Shown one piece after another: positions 51,901 through 55,460 of a stretch of DNA of 64,000 bases; the stretch's first letter is position 1; every line of letters starts with the position of its first letter. Below the pieces are notes generated by a model that was not told where the DNA came from, did no database searches, and worked only from the letters and a program-made list of their open reading frames with translations. Source of the stretch: Branchiostoma floridae (taxonomy: Eukaryota > Chordata > Leptocardii > Amphioxiformes > Branchiostomatidae); assembly GCF_000003815.2 (NCBI RefSeq), contig NC_049987.1, positions 6,799,331 to 6,863,330 of the forward strand. The letters are read 5' to 3'. The translations under genes were made by a program, and so were the position numbers.

Positions 51901-52046
51901 TGTAGCGTTTGTTCACATTCTCAATACATACAGATGCAATCTCGGACGTACCGTTAAAGTTAGGCCTGATCCTGTGGTCATAGTCGTCCAGCAGGCGGAA
52001 GAAGGACTCGGTGGGAGTGGCAGTCTCCTGAACAGACATCGCTCCC
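8010..52046 (-). CDS. glra-like: Glycine-receptor-like anion channel subunit, exons 2-9 (spliced)
   Basis: Eight exons join in frame on the minus strand (51952-52046, 21731-21798, 11795-12015, 11259-11341, 10257-10391, 9690-9842, 8851-9068, 8010-8291). They encode about 418 residues, lacking only the first, signal-peptide exon. All introns are GT-AG. The product is a Cys-loop (pentameric) receptor subunit of the plasma membrane: a ligand-binding domain, a 15-residue Cys-loop ([15 protein letters not shown]), M1-M3, a short basic and acidic loop, and M4. The -2'/0' motif PAR before M2 and the M2 core [11 protein letters not shown] indicate a chloride channel of the GlyR/GABA-A branch. [14 protein letters not shown] and SYVKAIDIW are GlyR-like. 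Ligand residues kept from GlyR alpha1 include R65, S129, Y202 and T204. Differences are F159 to Tyr, F207 to Tyr and loss of the C198-C209 disulfide pair. Candidate N-glycosylation sites are NVT, NET and NRT. The family is certain; glycine as the ligand is not. No gephyrin-binding motif like that of GlyR beta is seen. Confidence 0.93.
8643..8840. mobile_element. MITE with long inverted repeats in intron 8
   Basis: The arms are near-perfect inverted copies. The left arm includes GTTACTCAAGCAACTGGATA and TCAGACGTTTC (8681 onward). The right arm includes the complements TATCCAGTTGCTTGAG and GAAACGTCTGA (8775-8830). The foldback runs 8669-8840, with extra family sequence on the left that is shared with 10498. 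Its right end lies only about 10 bases inside intron 8 from the exon 8 donor. It is non-coding, so it depends on a transposase supplied elsewhere. Confidence 0.85.
8851..9068 (-). CDS. glra-like: Receptor exon 8: M2, M3, start of loop
   Basis: The acceptor CTACCCAG precedes GA-ATC-ACC, and the donor is GAA|GTGAGG. The exon encodes most of M2 ([10 protein letters not shown]), the M2-M3 linker ([17 protein letters not shown]), M3 ([20 protein letters not shown]) and a very charged start of the cytoplasmic loop ([20 protein letters not shown]). M2 6' is Thr. The linker is one residue shorter than in human GlyR alpha1, and the Arg at 19' (R271, a hyperekplexia site) is replaced by Gly or Gln depending on alignment. 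Position 15' is Gly rather than Ser. Confidence 0.95.
9690..9842 (-). CDS. glra-like: Receptor exon 7: loop C end, M1, PAR motif
   Basis: The acceptor CACCCCACAG precedes GACAGTACACG, and the donor is CTGG|GTAACC. It encodes [20 protein letters not shown] followed by M1 ([20 protein letters not shown]) and [12 protein letters not shown] at the M1-M2 turn. P-A-R at -2' to 0' is the anion-selectivity signature. M2 2' is Ala, as in GlyR alpha2 (alpha1 has Gly). The position of C209 of GlyR alpha1 is Arg here. The intron falls inside M2 after ALG. Confidence 0.95.
9896..9945 (+). promoter_or_regulatory. E-box, CRE-like and YY1-like module (intron 6)
   Basis: CTCACGTGACTATTACGTAG followed by TCCGCCATGCTGG. 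CACGTG is a palindromic E-box, TTACGTA is CRE-related, and CCGCCATGCTGG is YY1-like. It is a diverged copy of the repeat seen at 14862 and 22021, so the motifs may have been carried in by a dispersed element. Confidence 0.4.
10257..10391 (-). CDS. glra-like: Receptor exon 6: loop B to loop C
   Basis: It starts after TTTGCCAG with AC-GGA-AAG, completing a Tyr codon begun in exon 5, and ends ACAG|GTATCG. It encodes [12 protein letters not shown], then a strand ending in [15 protein letters not shown]. GlyR alpha1 has ESFGYT here, so the loop B aromatic is Tyr rather than Phe and the following Tyr161 is Lys. The loop C residues Y202 and T204 are present in NYNTG, but C198 is replaced by Thr. NRT is a possible glycosylation site. 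Length is 135 bp against 138 bp in human as I recall. Confidence 0.95.
10498..10610. mobile_element. Degenerate copy of the intron-8 MITE (intron 5)
   Basis: GTTAGACTTCCAG...TAATAAGATA and GTTACTCAACCAACTG match the left side of the element at 8643. The inverted arm CATATCCAGTTGCTTGAG follows almost at once, so the middle has been lost. This shortened foldback shows the family inserted more than once in this gene. Confidence 0.75.
11259..11341 (-). CDS. glra-like: Receptor exon 5: Cys-loop exon
   Basis: The 83-bp exon starts after GTGCCCTCAG with G-TTG-ACC and ends GAGAGCT|GTGGGT, exactly the size expected from vertebrate GLRA genes. It encodes [20 protein letters not shown] followed by CGLKMES. 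The two cysteines are separated by 13 residues, as required for the Cys-loop that couples ligand binding to channel opening. FPMD is kept. It lies 45 bases from a degenerate telomere-like repeat, beyond which there is a broken second copy of this exon. Confidence 0.95.
11386..11430. repeat. Degenerate interstitial telomere-like repeat
   Basis: About seven imperfect CCCTAA-type units (CCCTAACCCCAACCCTAACA and so on) on the plus strand, equivalent to TTAGGG on the minus strand. It sits exactly between exon 5 and its broken copy. It is far too short and degenerate to be a chromosome end and is more likely a replication or repair scar or an expanded seed. Confidence 0.8.
11431..11508 (-). pseudogene. 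Frameshifted duplicate of the Cys-loop exon
   Basis: This stretch aligns with exon 5 through most of its length. Shared blocks include the start GGTTGAC, the central CTATGGACAGACAA and GTGTGGAC-CAAGATGG. A good acceptor (TTTATTTCTCCCAG) remains at its start. Against exon 5, small indels net +2 bp over the aligned part, shifting the frame, and the first Cys-loop half is scrambled. The homology stops at the telomere-like repeat, so the true donor is missing; GG|GTTAGG is only a weak substitute. Homology also extends past the start (a GATGGCGG block in both copies), so this is a local segment duplication and not a retrocopy. It is probably non-functional. Confidence 0.8.
11795..12015 (-). CDS. 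glra-like: Receptor exon 4: loops D, A and start of E
   Basis: The acceptor AACAACCACAG precedes GAC-TAC-ATC and the donor is ACACG|GTACGG. It encodes [60 protein letters not shown] and [18 protein letters not shown] keeps the Arg equivalent to R65 of GlyR alpha1 that holds the ligand carboxylate, and LYS keeps S129. NET is a possible N-glycosylation site. The 221-bp length compares with 224 bp in vertebrate GLRA genes. The last codon (Arg) is split with exon 5. Confidence 0.96.
12016..14014. other. Intron 3, first part
   Basis: No exon is recognised here. A perfect 27-bp foldback (GATGTCTTATC, centre near 12786, then its complement) is the only clear small structure. Short inverted copies of TTTGGCCAA occur near 13830 and 13875. 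The rest looks like unique non-coding DNA. Confidence 0.5.
14015..14275. repeat. Diverged tandem repeat, about 55-65-bp unit
   Basis: About five diverged copies of a unit containing TCACTCAA...TG(C/T)CC(A/G)GTTCTT followed by CCTTAA or a similar junction. Examples begin near 14022, 14075, 14128, 14187 and 14242. No reading frame is conserved between copies. Confidence 0.65.
14300..14990. repeat. Two copies of a dispersed repeat with E-box/CRE/YY1 motifs
   Basis: The copy at 14862-14960 reads CTCACGTGACTATGACGTAA, then CCCGCCATATTGGATGG, then a block GAGATGCAGGAG...GGCCGGTCTAGAC-like sequence. A more diverged copy starts at 14640 (CTCAAGTGACCATGATGCAA, GGCCATGTTGAATGG). The sequence GAGCCGGCYGGTCTAGAC also occurs near 14336. 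The first copy keeps a perfect E-box, TGACGTAA and a perfect YY1-type CCGCCATATTGG. A (GATACA)n microsatellite lies at 14810-14830. Confidence 0.6.
14991..17710. other. Intron 3, middle part
   Basis: I see no exon, RNA gene or clear transposon here. ORFs are short and unlike any family I know. Composition is close to that of the flanking intron. Confidence 0.45.
17711..17880. repeat. Degenerate (TGTC)n simple repeat
   Basis: About 150 bp of TGTC/TGTG/TATC-type tetranucleotides, interrupted by a NotI-like GCGGCCGC in the middle. The plus-strand ORF across it reads as Cys/Val/Ser-rich low-complexity and should not be taken as a protein. Confidence 0.8.
17881..21730. other. Intron 3, distal part
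   Basis: No exon is recognised. Around 18480-18960 there may be two very diverged copies of a segment with GGAGGAC...AAGGTCTG-like words, but the match is weak. Nothing else stands out. Confidence 0.4.
21731..21798 (-). CDS. glra-like: Receptor exon 3: beta-strand before loop D
   Basis: This 68-bp exon is too short for simple ORF searches. It starts after the acceptor CAG with GT-GCC-CCG and ends ACG-ATG|GTAAGG. With the G from exon 2 it encodes [20 protein letters not shown] then TTM, and exon 4 continues with DYIINV. Human GlyR alpha1 has [22 protein letters not shown] here, so the identity is clear. NVT is a possible glycosylation site. The length and both phases match the vertebrate exon. 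Confidence 0.95.
21810..22005. repeat. (CATAT/CATCA)-type simple repeat with internal duplication
   Basis: Imperfect pentamer repeats such as CATATCATATCATATC, with the block GGCTCTGTATGAAAACATCA appearing twice (around 21862 and 21980). It begins only about 15 bases upstream of the exon 3 acceptor on the minus strand, so length changes would alter the branch-point region. Confidence 0.75.
22021..22080 (+). promoter_or_regulatory. E-box, CRE-like and YY1-like module
   Basis: CACTCACGTGACAATGACGT is followed by AAGTATTTTCCACCATGTTG and GATGGTTAAAC. It has the same order and spacing as at 14862. CACGTG and TGACGTAA are intact; the YY1 core is ACCATGTTGG. Regulatory activity is only a possibility. 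Confidence 0.45.
22500..22912. repeat. Outlying unit of a diverged 290-bp tandem repeat
   Basis: Contains the phrases CTAAAGGTCTGGGAAACGAA, TCACAAAGGGTAATCCC and GGGTCAAGTCCAGGTTTATT that mark each unit at 24280-25560. It is separated from those units by a MITE and a hairpin-ended element. The plus-strand ORF at 22503-23048 crosses repeat and MITE and is not a gene. Confidence 0.6.
22916..23101. mobile_element. MITE family B, complete copy
   Basis: Inverted termini are AGGCCTACGTCACATT on the left and, inverted, AGGCTAACGTCACATTTCC on the right. GC-rich subterminal CCAAACCGGGGCCGGG-like arms flank an AT-rich middle with AACAAACTACACAAGACGT. Length is 186 bp and there is no coding capacity. 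Related copies lie at 32715-33332 (interrupted), 33500-33563 (one arm), 55174-55381 and 63149-63321. Confidence 0.8.
23280..24265 (+). mobile_element. Hairpin-ended repeat with internal AT-rich units (Helentron/HINE-like)
   Basis: Internal units of roughly 250 to 300 bp contain TAATTATGCAAAT, then TACCTAC...CAAAAATCAT, then GAGTTATCCTCTT. The element ends with TTCTTGAGTTATCTTGTTGA, a (GACA)n tract (24185-24215), and the hairpin CCTCCATGACATTTCATGGAGG (24242-24263). The same order is seen in reverse at 60712-61960. There is no transposase; this would be a non-autonomous copy. The class name is inferred from architecture. Confidence 0.65.
24270..25560. repeat. Diverged tandem duplication, about 290-bp unit, four copies
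   Basis: Units begin near 24275, 24555, 24845 and 25375. Each has GTTAAGTCCA(A/G)GTTT...CAGG, a TTTGT..CGG/TTTGG block, GGAGCTC and GCAT(T/A)GACGTCTGA-type words in the same order. Small ORFs in the units are not conserved in frame. A G17 run lies at 25334-25350 and an A13 run near 24787. Confidence 0.65.
25561..27650. other. Intron 2, no recognised feature
   Basis: No exon or known repeat is seen. Two short segments near 25975 and 26165-26290 share words (TGCTACTTCAATGTAGC-like), hinting at an old duplication, but the match is weak. Confidence 0.4.
27655..27976. repeat. 18-bp minisatellite
   Basis: About 17 head-to-tail copies of a unit like CTTGGGCAGAACTCCNTC. Because 18 is a multiple of three, long ORFs appear by default in several frames, reading as VLGQNS or SLGRTP repeats. 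There is no flanking coding sequence to support a real repeat protein. Confidence 0.9.
28310..28710. repeat. 62-bp satellite with 124-bp higher-order pattern
   Basis: About six and a half units of GACGGTTAAGGCCGGAGAGT, GAACACGACGTGACAGAT and a variable tail. Tails alternate between AGAAGTGCCATATTTGGCCGAC and GAGAGTACCATATAAGGCCAAC-like sequences, so the repeating unit is a dimer. The end units are more diverged than the middle ones, as expected for unequal exchange. Confidence 0.9.
28711..29205. other. Intron 2, no recognised feature
   Basis: Non-coding DNA between the satellite and the next diverged repeat block. No exon or element recognised. Confidence 0.4.
29206..30080. repeat. Old diverged repeat with GTAACGGCAAC / CATAAGGCT words
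   Basis: The words TAACGGCAAC and (C)CATAAGGCTCC recur at about 29220, 29283, 29355 and 29530, with weaker matches at 29580, 29640 and 30020. Spacing is uneven. It reads as an ancient tandem array decayed by mutation. No coding potential. Confidence 0.45.
30330..30505. repeat. Long polypurine tract on the plus strand
   Basis: About 170 bp almost entirely A and G, including GA and GAA microsatellite stretches, interrupted by few pyrimidines. In the transcript (minus strand) this is a long polypyrimidine tract. Such tracts can form triplex DNA in principle. The minus-strand ORFs here, rich in Ser, Leu and Phe, are artefacts of composition. Confidence 0.85.
30562..30798. repeat. Recent 128-bp tandem duplication
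   Basis: A block starting CTTCCTACA(A/G)GCACTGCTTC and ending GGTTCTCAGGTCCGCGTATT is present twice, at 30562 and 30690, nearly identical over about 105 bp. The low divergence shows the event is young compared with other duplications in this intron. Confidence 0.9.
31400..31790. repeat. Nested local duplications
   Basis: GTCTTCATATTAATCTCTCT occurs at 31422 and 31741 inside larger matching blocks. Between them, AGAGCCAAAGTC(T/C)TATGCAG...GCATCC(G/A)(G/A)G(G/A)TTCT is duplicated at about 31547 and 31623, a 76-bp step. No ORF is preserved. Confidence 0.7.
32031..32212. mobile_element. MITE family E
   Basis: The termini are inverted: GTAAGGGCGCTGTAACATAG on the left and, inverted, GTAAGGGCTCGGTCACAGG on the right. 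Both are followed by GTCGTGCGATCG(C/T)CGTA. Length is 182 bp and it is non-coding. The GGGC..GGTCACA start also appears at 58413 and 63783, so those may be arms of related elements. Confidence 0.8.
32715..33332. mobile_element. MITE family B copy split by a hAT-like insertion
   Basis: The left arm AGGCCTACGTCACATTTCC is at 32715 and the right arm GGCCGGGCCCC...GGAAATGTGACGAT ends near 33332. Removing the 411-bp insert and one 8-bp duplication leaves about 199 bp, like the intact copies. The left arm keeps the GGCCGGGCAGCTTTCGGGAA block of the family. Confidence 0.82.
32857..33267. mobile_element. hAT-like non-autonomous transposon, 411 bp
   Basis: The termini begin TAGTGG(T)(A/G)CGTACCTAAAC and match in inverted orientation with one mismatch in 21 positions. 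The element is bracketed by the direct repeat TACATGTC at 32849-32856 and 33268-33275. An 8-bp target duplication with TAGNG-type ends is the hAT pattern. Subterminal CAGGTTCAGGTCCGGA-like repeats and their inverse lie inside each end. No transposase frame is present. Confidence 0.88.
33500..33563. mobile_element. Single arm of MITE family B
   Basis: TGCCCGGCCGGGCCCCGGTT and then TGGAAATGTGACATAAGCC match the right arm of the family. I could not find the matching left arm within 250 bp upstream, so this is either truncated or too diverged to recognise. Confidence 0.65.
34000..34830. repeat. 210-bp satellite, about four and a half copies
   Basis: Landmarks such as GGCAGTAGGCAGGA(G/T)TCTT, GAAAGCC(A/G)AGAGTATCAAAA and GGCGAAAAGAG(G)GTGTTGTT repeat at steps of about 155, 210, 210 and 210 bp. 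The first interval lacks about 55 bp present in the others. The last unit is the most diverged. There are no short spaced repeats with unique spacers, so this is not CRISPR-like. Confidence 0.9.
35400..35760. repeat. Diverged 70-bp minisatellite interrupted by a retroelement
   Basis: Units contain CATGAGAAAGCC(C/T)GTAA...GTGTATGTGATGTACAA. The array continues after the retroelement at 36905-37030 (GCACTGTAGGTACACAAGAA...), so both sides belong to one array. A (TA)n tract lies at 35708-35746. Confidence 0.7.
35762..36882 (+). mobile_element. 5'-truncated non-LTR retrotransposon with RT frame
   Basis: An uninterrupted frame of about 355 codons runs from about 35770 to the TGA at 36833-36835. 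It begins inside the reverse transcriptase: [16 protein letters not shown], then [20 protein letters not shown], then [13 protein letters not shown], then thumb and C-terminal sequence ([33 protein letters not shown]). The motif at the catalytic site is YADE where active enzymes have YADD. The upstream endonuclease is missing. A 50-base 3' UTR and an A-rich tail precede a (TA)n tract, so it sits in a TA microsatellite. The clade looks Jockey/CR1-like but is unresolved. Confidence 0.9.
36883..37040. repeat. (TA)n tract and remainder of the 70-bp array
   Basis: (TA)n at 36888-36914 is followed by TGTACAGCACTGTAGGTACA and AGAAAGCCTGTAAGAGCTG, which matches the array at 35400-35700. Together with the left flank this defines the retroelement insertion site. 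Confidence 0.75.
37041..42240. other. Intron 2, mostly featureless
   Basis: No exon or RNA gene is recognised in 5 kb. A 40-bp tandem doublet (ACATTCGTTTTAGGTG(C/A)GGCCAG) lies at 37850-37910. Short words such as GGCACAGGCAC and TGTGCACGGT recur near 38350-38610, suggesting a decayed local repeat. I see nothing else I can support. Confidence 0.4.
42241..43560. repeat. Ancient tandem repeat, roughly 150-200-bp unit
   Basis: Words such as GAAATTG(C/T)AC...ACGATTTCACAGC, AGTCA..AATTGAA and ACTGA(A/G)ATCAATT recur near 42260, 42345, 42505, 42700, 42765 and 43530. The copies are diverged, and the small ORFs across them do not share frames. Confidence 0.45.
43561..44250. other. Intron 2, no recognised feature
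   Basis: Non-coding DNA without an exon or clear element. A short T9 run lies near 44140. Confidence 0.35.
44252..44551. mobile_element. MITE family F
   Basis: AGGGTTGTAGCCAGG at the left and, inverted, GGGTTGTAGCCAGCACCTG at the right bound a 300-bp non-coding element. Subterminal TTTTTTCAGTCCCC occurs twice in the same orientation (44275 and 44490). No clear target duplication could be fixed because of flanking T runs. Confidence 0.7.
44793..45326. mobile_element. MITE family G flanked by TTAA
   Basis: Termini AGGGGAATTCCACTCCAGA (left) and, inverted, AGAGGCATTCCACTCCAGA (right) continue into TGTTATTTTCC.ATAGAT, about 45 bp of inverted repeat with few mismatches. TTAA stands immediately outside both ends (44789-44792 and 45327-45330). 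TTAA duplication is typical of piggyBac-type transposition, although the first terminal bases are not classic piggyBac ends. The 534-bp body includes a plus-strand ORF (45054-45299) with no recognisable domain. Confidence 0.75.
45711..45860. mobile_element. Diverged single arm related to MITE family C
   Basis: AAAGGTGCGCTCCCACCGCACTTG then GTCACTGCGGGGCTCGTTCA resembles the left arm of the element at 63538 (AAGGTGGTATCTCACTGTAC, GCGGCACTGCAGGGTTCG). No partner arm was found nearby. Confidence 0.4.
45861..50240. other. Intron 2, mostly featureless
   Basis: No exon is recognised. ORFs are short and appear random. A CCCATGAGCCGG/GAGCCGG pair near 47128 and 47363 may mark an old inverted element but is not convincing. 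Confidence 0.4.
50241..51120. repeat. Diverged repeat, about 200-280-bp unit
   Basis: ATGATGG(G/A)(T/A)TTGA(G/A)AG..(A/T)TTATCAG(A/T)GTGT recurs near 50535, 50812 and, more weakly, 50996. ACAAACAAAAACTAGGCCAA occurs in two places (50672 and 51081). Units are strongly diverged and non-coding. Confidence 0.5.
51121..51951. other. Intron 2, donor-proximal part
   Basis: A short duplication of (A/G)TAG(G)GCTATTTCCC(A/T)GCAGAAA lies near 51545-51590. Otherwise no feature is seen up to the exon 2 donor (GTACGT). Confidence 0.4.
51952..52046 (-). CDS. glra-like: Receptor exon 2: start of mature ligand-binding domain
   Basis: The acceptor (CTCCCCACTGTTCTTCAG) precedes G-GGA-GCG-ATG and the donor is AACG|GTACGT. 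The 95-bp exon encodes [20 protein letters not shown] then [11 protein letters not shown] with a split Gly. YDxRIRPNF is a hallmark of anionic Cys-loop receptors at this position. The first base completes a codon begun in exon 1, so the upstream exon must end in phase 2. The ATG reachable upstream in the same frame (52087) lies across the acceptor pyrimidine tract and is not the start. Confidence 0.93.
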
Positions 52047-52187
52047 CTGAAGAACAGTGGGGAGAAAACAGTGGGGGGATCAACCATAGCTGTATTGCGT
52101 TGTTTCTGGTAGCGTTTGCTACTTCTTCTGGTTCCCGTTCTAAAACTGGGCAGCTAGCACCATCTTTCCTAACATCTCTTCCATCAT

Positions 52188-52192
<5 letters not shown>

Positions 52193-52269
<77 letters not shown>

Positions 52270-52305
52270 TAGATATAGATATAGATATATAGATATAGAT
52301 ATTTC
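52193..52305. repeat. Compound (GA)n-(TA)n-(GATA)n microsatellite
   Basis: About 32 bp of GA is followed by about 80 bp of TA/GATA repeats, beginning 147 bases upstream of the exon 2 acceptor on the minus strand. In the pre-mRNA it reads UA then UC repeats. It is likely to be highly variable. Confidence 0.95.
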
Positions 52306-54386
52306 TGCATCGTTATCAAGACAACTTATGGCTACATATATCGTTATCAAATTTATAGTTCTGCATCGTTATACAAAACCCTGTGTTTCTGCGTCTTATC
52401 AAAACATATCTGTTTTTTATTTAAAAAAGGAGACCAAGCGTTAAAAAAAATAACATGATACCTAGTAAGACCCTTGTTTAATTTTGTCATTCATTATTCC
52501 CAACTTCCCCTAGTTCCTGCTGTTAGGGACTGATTAGCGACCTTTTTGTCTCACTGCACAGCAGGGGAATACAAACGCCTGGAAATAATACATCCTCACG
52601 ACTTGTTGCGGCCTCCTTAACAGACAACACTCCAACAGAAAACATCGGGCGGAAATTGAAGAATGAATTAATCATGGTTTTGCTTCATTGGGCTTTTGCA
52701 ACCTTGGAGAATTTTATGTGGCCTCGGAAAATTAGACGGGTTTTACCCGGCTTTGGTAAATTAGACGAATCTAAAATAGATGCTCGTGATTTATTCCTAC
52801 CAAAGCTACAAAATGCATCAACAACAAGCACTACAAAATGGACGACTGTCGTTCTCCAAATGTAACTAAGGGCCATCACCAGCTGTGCTGTTTTCCTGTA
52901 TATTTCTGTGATCAGACAACCATTAAACTGTTCAGTATTTTATTTTCACCTTCATTTTAATATAGAGCACAAGCTAAATGCATTTCCTGTAAAACATACT
53001 TTATTGACATATATTGGAAACACGAAAGTTGCCAATAAAGTCAAGATTAGCTGGTTTACCATTTACGAGTGACACAAACTGGCCACTTCAATATAATCTC
53101 GATATGGAATTTTAAGCTTCCTTTCATCAACAAAACTCTGCAAATGAATAAGATAAATCATAGATATCCTCACAGATTTTGGAGCGTTCGAGTCTGTGAT
53201 CATACTTTTTGTAAAATGGATGATTTGGCCATTGGGCAAATAAGAAAACAATTTTTGTTCTGGGTCCAGTATTAATTGTACATTGACAGAATTGTAAGGC
53301 GTTGATTTCTTTTGGCAATTTGTCTAGAATCAACCTCAAAATTGCACATTTATGTAATGGAGACATCTACCAATAAATCAATGACTAAGCTAGACTATGA
53401 CTAGGGATTTCTCATTTTTTTATCGCTAAGATGAATCAATTTGCAGATTTCGTTGAATAAGTGCATGCATTTTGTCCTCATAAACGTTGTAAGTGAAAAC
53501 TGAACAAGCATCAGTAACGAACATGTACTACACAAGGTTACAGGCCTGCTTTACAAGGAGAGCCCGGCGCCCTGCCGTCGGTCGTTCAAAGGAAGACGGA
53601 AGGAAGGAGCGACAGAAAAGACTACAGGGCCGATAAGTTCCCCCGCCTTTCTGATAAACATTCGTGCGGAGCCAAGCTGCCTCCTGATGCAGTCTGTACT
53701 CGTCAGATAATGTATACTTTCAATGGAAATTATATCTATCTGATGTAATTACGTGGTTCTCTTTCATTCTTACTTTCGATATCGTTTGTGCTTTGAAAGA
53801 CTGTGCGGACAGGCAGGTCGACTAATTGTTAATTAATCATGTGTGTTTTAGCCCCCCCCCCCCCCCATTTAGTTTTAATGTCTACTCTATCTATATTTTA
53901 TATGTGTTTGAGGAGGGGATCAAACAAGCAAATTTCGTCTGCAATATTCTTTGAATACATGTGAGCAGAATAAAAAGACAGATAGTAAACATGGTTATAC
54001 TGTTACTGGTAGTGTGCCCTATAGGTAATACAAAAAGCCTAAATTAAATGCAAATTCTAAGGTAGCACTTTCTATCTTGCACAGGCTTAATGCAACGGTG
54101 GTAGATCAAATCCAACGATAGCACGATTAAGTCAGAGAAGCATTTTACTTGGCGTAAGTGCTAAGATTGCCTCAAGCAGTTATTTGGGAGGCTACAATGC
54201 ATAGAAGTAATAATACACAGTACCATACCAAAGAGATATATCTCTAACCCTACAAAAGGAGACAGTGTGTATGTTAGAAGACACGCAGGGGTATTTATTA
54301 GTGGATGTTCAGACGGCAGGGACTGGCGTCCTGTAGGAAAACCGATGAAATGAAATAACTCAATTCCGTTTCCATTCGCTATGTAA
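52306..54386. other. Intron 1 or upstream DNA, no exon recognised
   Basis: I looked on the minus strand for a start codon followed by a hydrophobic signal peptide and a phase-2 donor and found none convincing. A C15 run lies at 53852-53866. Confidence 0.4.
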
Positions 54387-54636
54387 GGCCCCCTTTCCAC
54401 TAGACGGCGATCGCGCTGCGCTCTCACTATGAACTAAATAAGATATATGTAACCTTTAATTCCTTACTTTGTATATCATACAGAATGTAAAAGTGTGATT
54501 GGCAGAACAACAAAGCACACAAAGTGTAAAAACATTCGTTTCTTTTCTATACAATTCGTAAAATTCTGTAAAATCTGTAAAATTTGAGGTCGCAGAGAGA
54601 GCGCGGCGAGAGCGCCGTCCTAGTGGAAAGGGGGGG
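54387..54636. mobile_element. MITE family D
   Basis: Left end CCCCCTTTCCACTAGACGGC then GATCGCGCTGCGCTCTC; right end, inverted, CCCCCTTTCCACTAGGACGG then CGCTCTCGCCGCGCTCTC. About 38 bp of inverted terminus bounds a 250-bp AT-rich non-coding core. The target duplication is unclear; TA or TAA is possible. Confidence 0.85.
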
Positions 54637-54929
54637 TATAAGCGCTGATTCTACGTTGCCTTCTATGGATGACCAAACCGCTTATCCTGTATCTCTTGAT
54701 CCTCATCATTAAGACACAGACATGCTTAAGGCACCAGCTTTACTGATCTGATAACAACAGGTAATGAGCAGGTGGTCACTGTGCGAGAGGGAAATCTGAT
54801 GGTCAACTTCAACTTGTTCATACTCGTTAGTGCTGATTCTACTTACATAAAGTAACCTACGAAGGCTGACCAAAGCTCCGATCTCTTGATACCTGCCAGT
54901 CGTGCCAGCCAGTTTTTCTCACCGGATAA

Positions 54930-55460
54930 AGACAGGTACCCTCACCTGAGTACTGATAACACCTGGACACCTGGTATACTCACCTGAGTACTGATAACAC
55001 AGGGTATATTCACCTGAGTACTGATAACACCAGGTAACTCACCTGAGTACTGATAACACCAGGTAACTCACCTGAGTACTGATAACACCAGGTAACTCAC
55101 CTGAGTACTAATAACACAGGGTACAATCACCTGGGTACAGAAAACACCAGGTAAGCTCAAATGAGCACTGGTAAGGTCTAAGTCACATTTCCAAACCGGG
55201 GCCCTCCTGAGCAGCTTTCGAGAACAAAGGGTATGATATTGAAAACACCAACTACAAAAGACGTGAAGAGAATGGTCATATGCATTATTTGTCTATGTTT
55301 TAAGTACATGTATACATTTCTATTTTTCGTTTCCACAAATATTGCAACTGGGCACTGGTTTGGGAATGTGACGTTAGCCTAACACGAGGTACACTCACCT
55401 GAGTACAGATAACATGAGGTAAACTCACCTGAGTACTGACAACACCAGGTAAATGCGCTG
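54930..55460. repeat. 29-bp minisatellite split by a MITE
   Basis: Units like CACCTGAGTACTGATAACAC followed by CAGGTAACT repeat about eight times from 54950 to 55170 and twice more at 55383-55460. The interruption is a complete MITE family B element at 55174-55381. Units next to the insertion are more diverged than the central ones. Confidence 0.85.
55174..55381. mobile_element. MITE family B copy inside the 29-bp minisatellite
   Basis: AAGGTCTAAGTCACATTTCC at the left and, inverted, AGGCTAACGTCACATTCCC at the right. The GC-rich subterminal GGGGCCC block and the core ACTACAAAAGACGTGAAGAG match the copy at 22916. Length is about 207 bp. Confidence 0.82.

Noticed and set aside
52040-52087. Receptor start codon at ATG 52087-52085 ([17 protein letters not shown])
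   Set aside because: The intervening sequence is a clear polypyrimidine tract and CAG acceptor, and the predicted leader lacks signal-peptide character.
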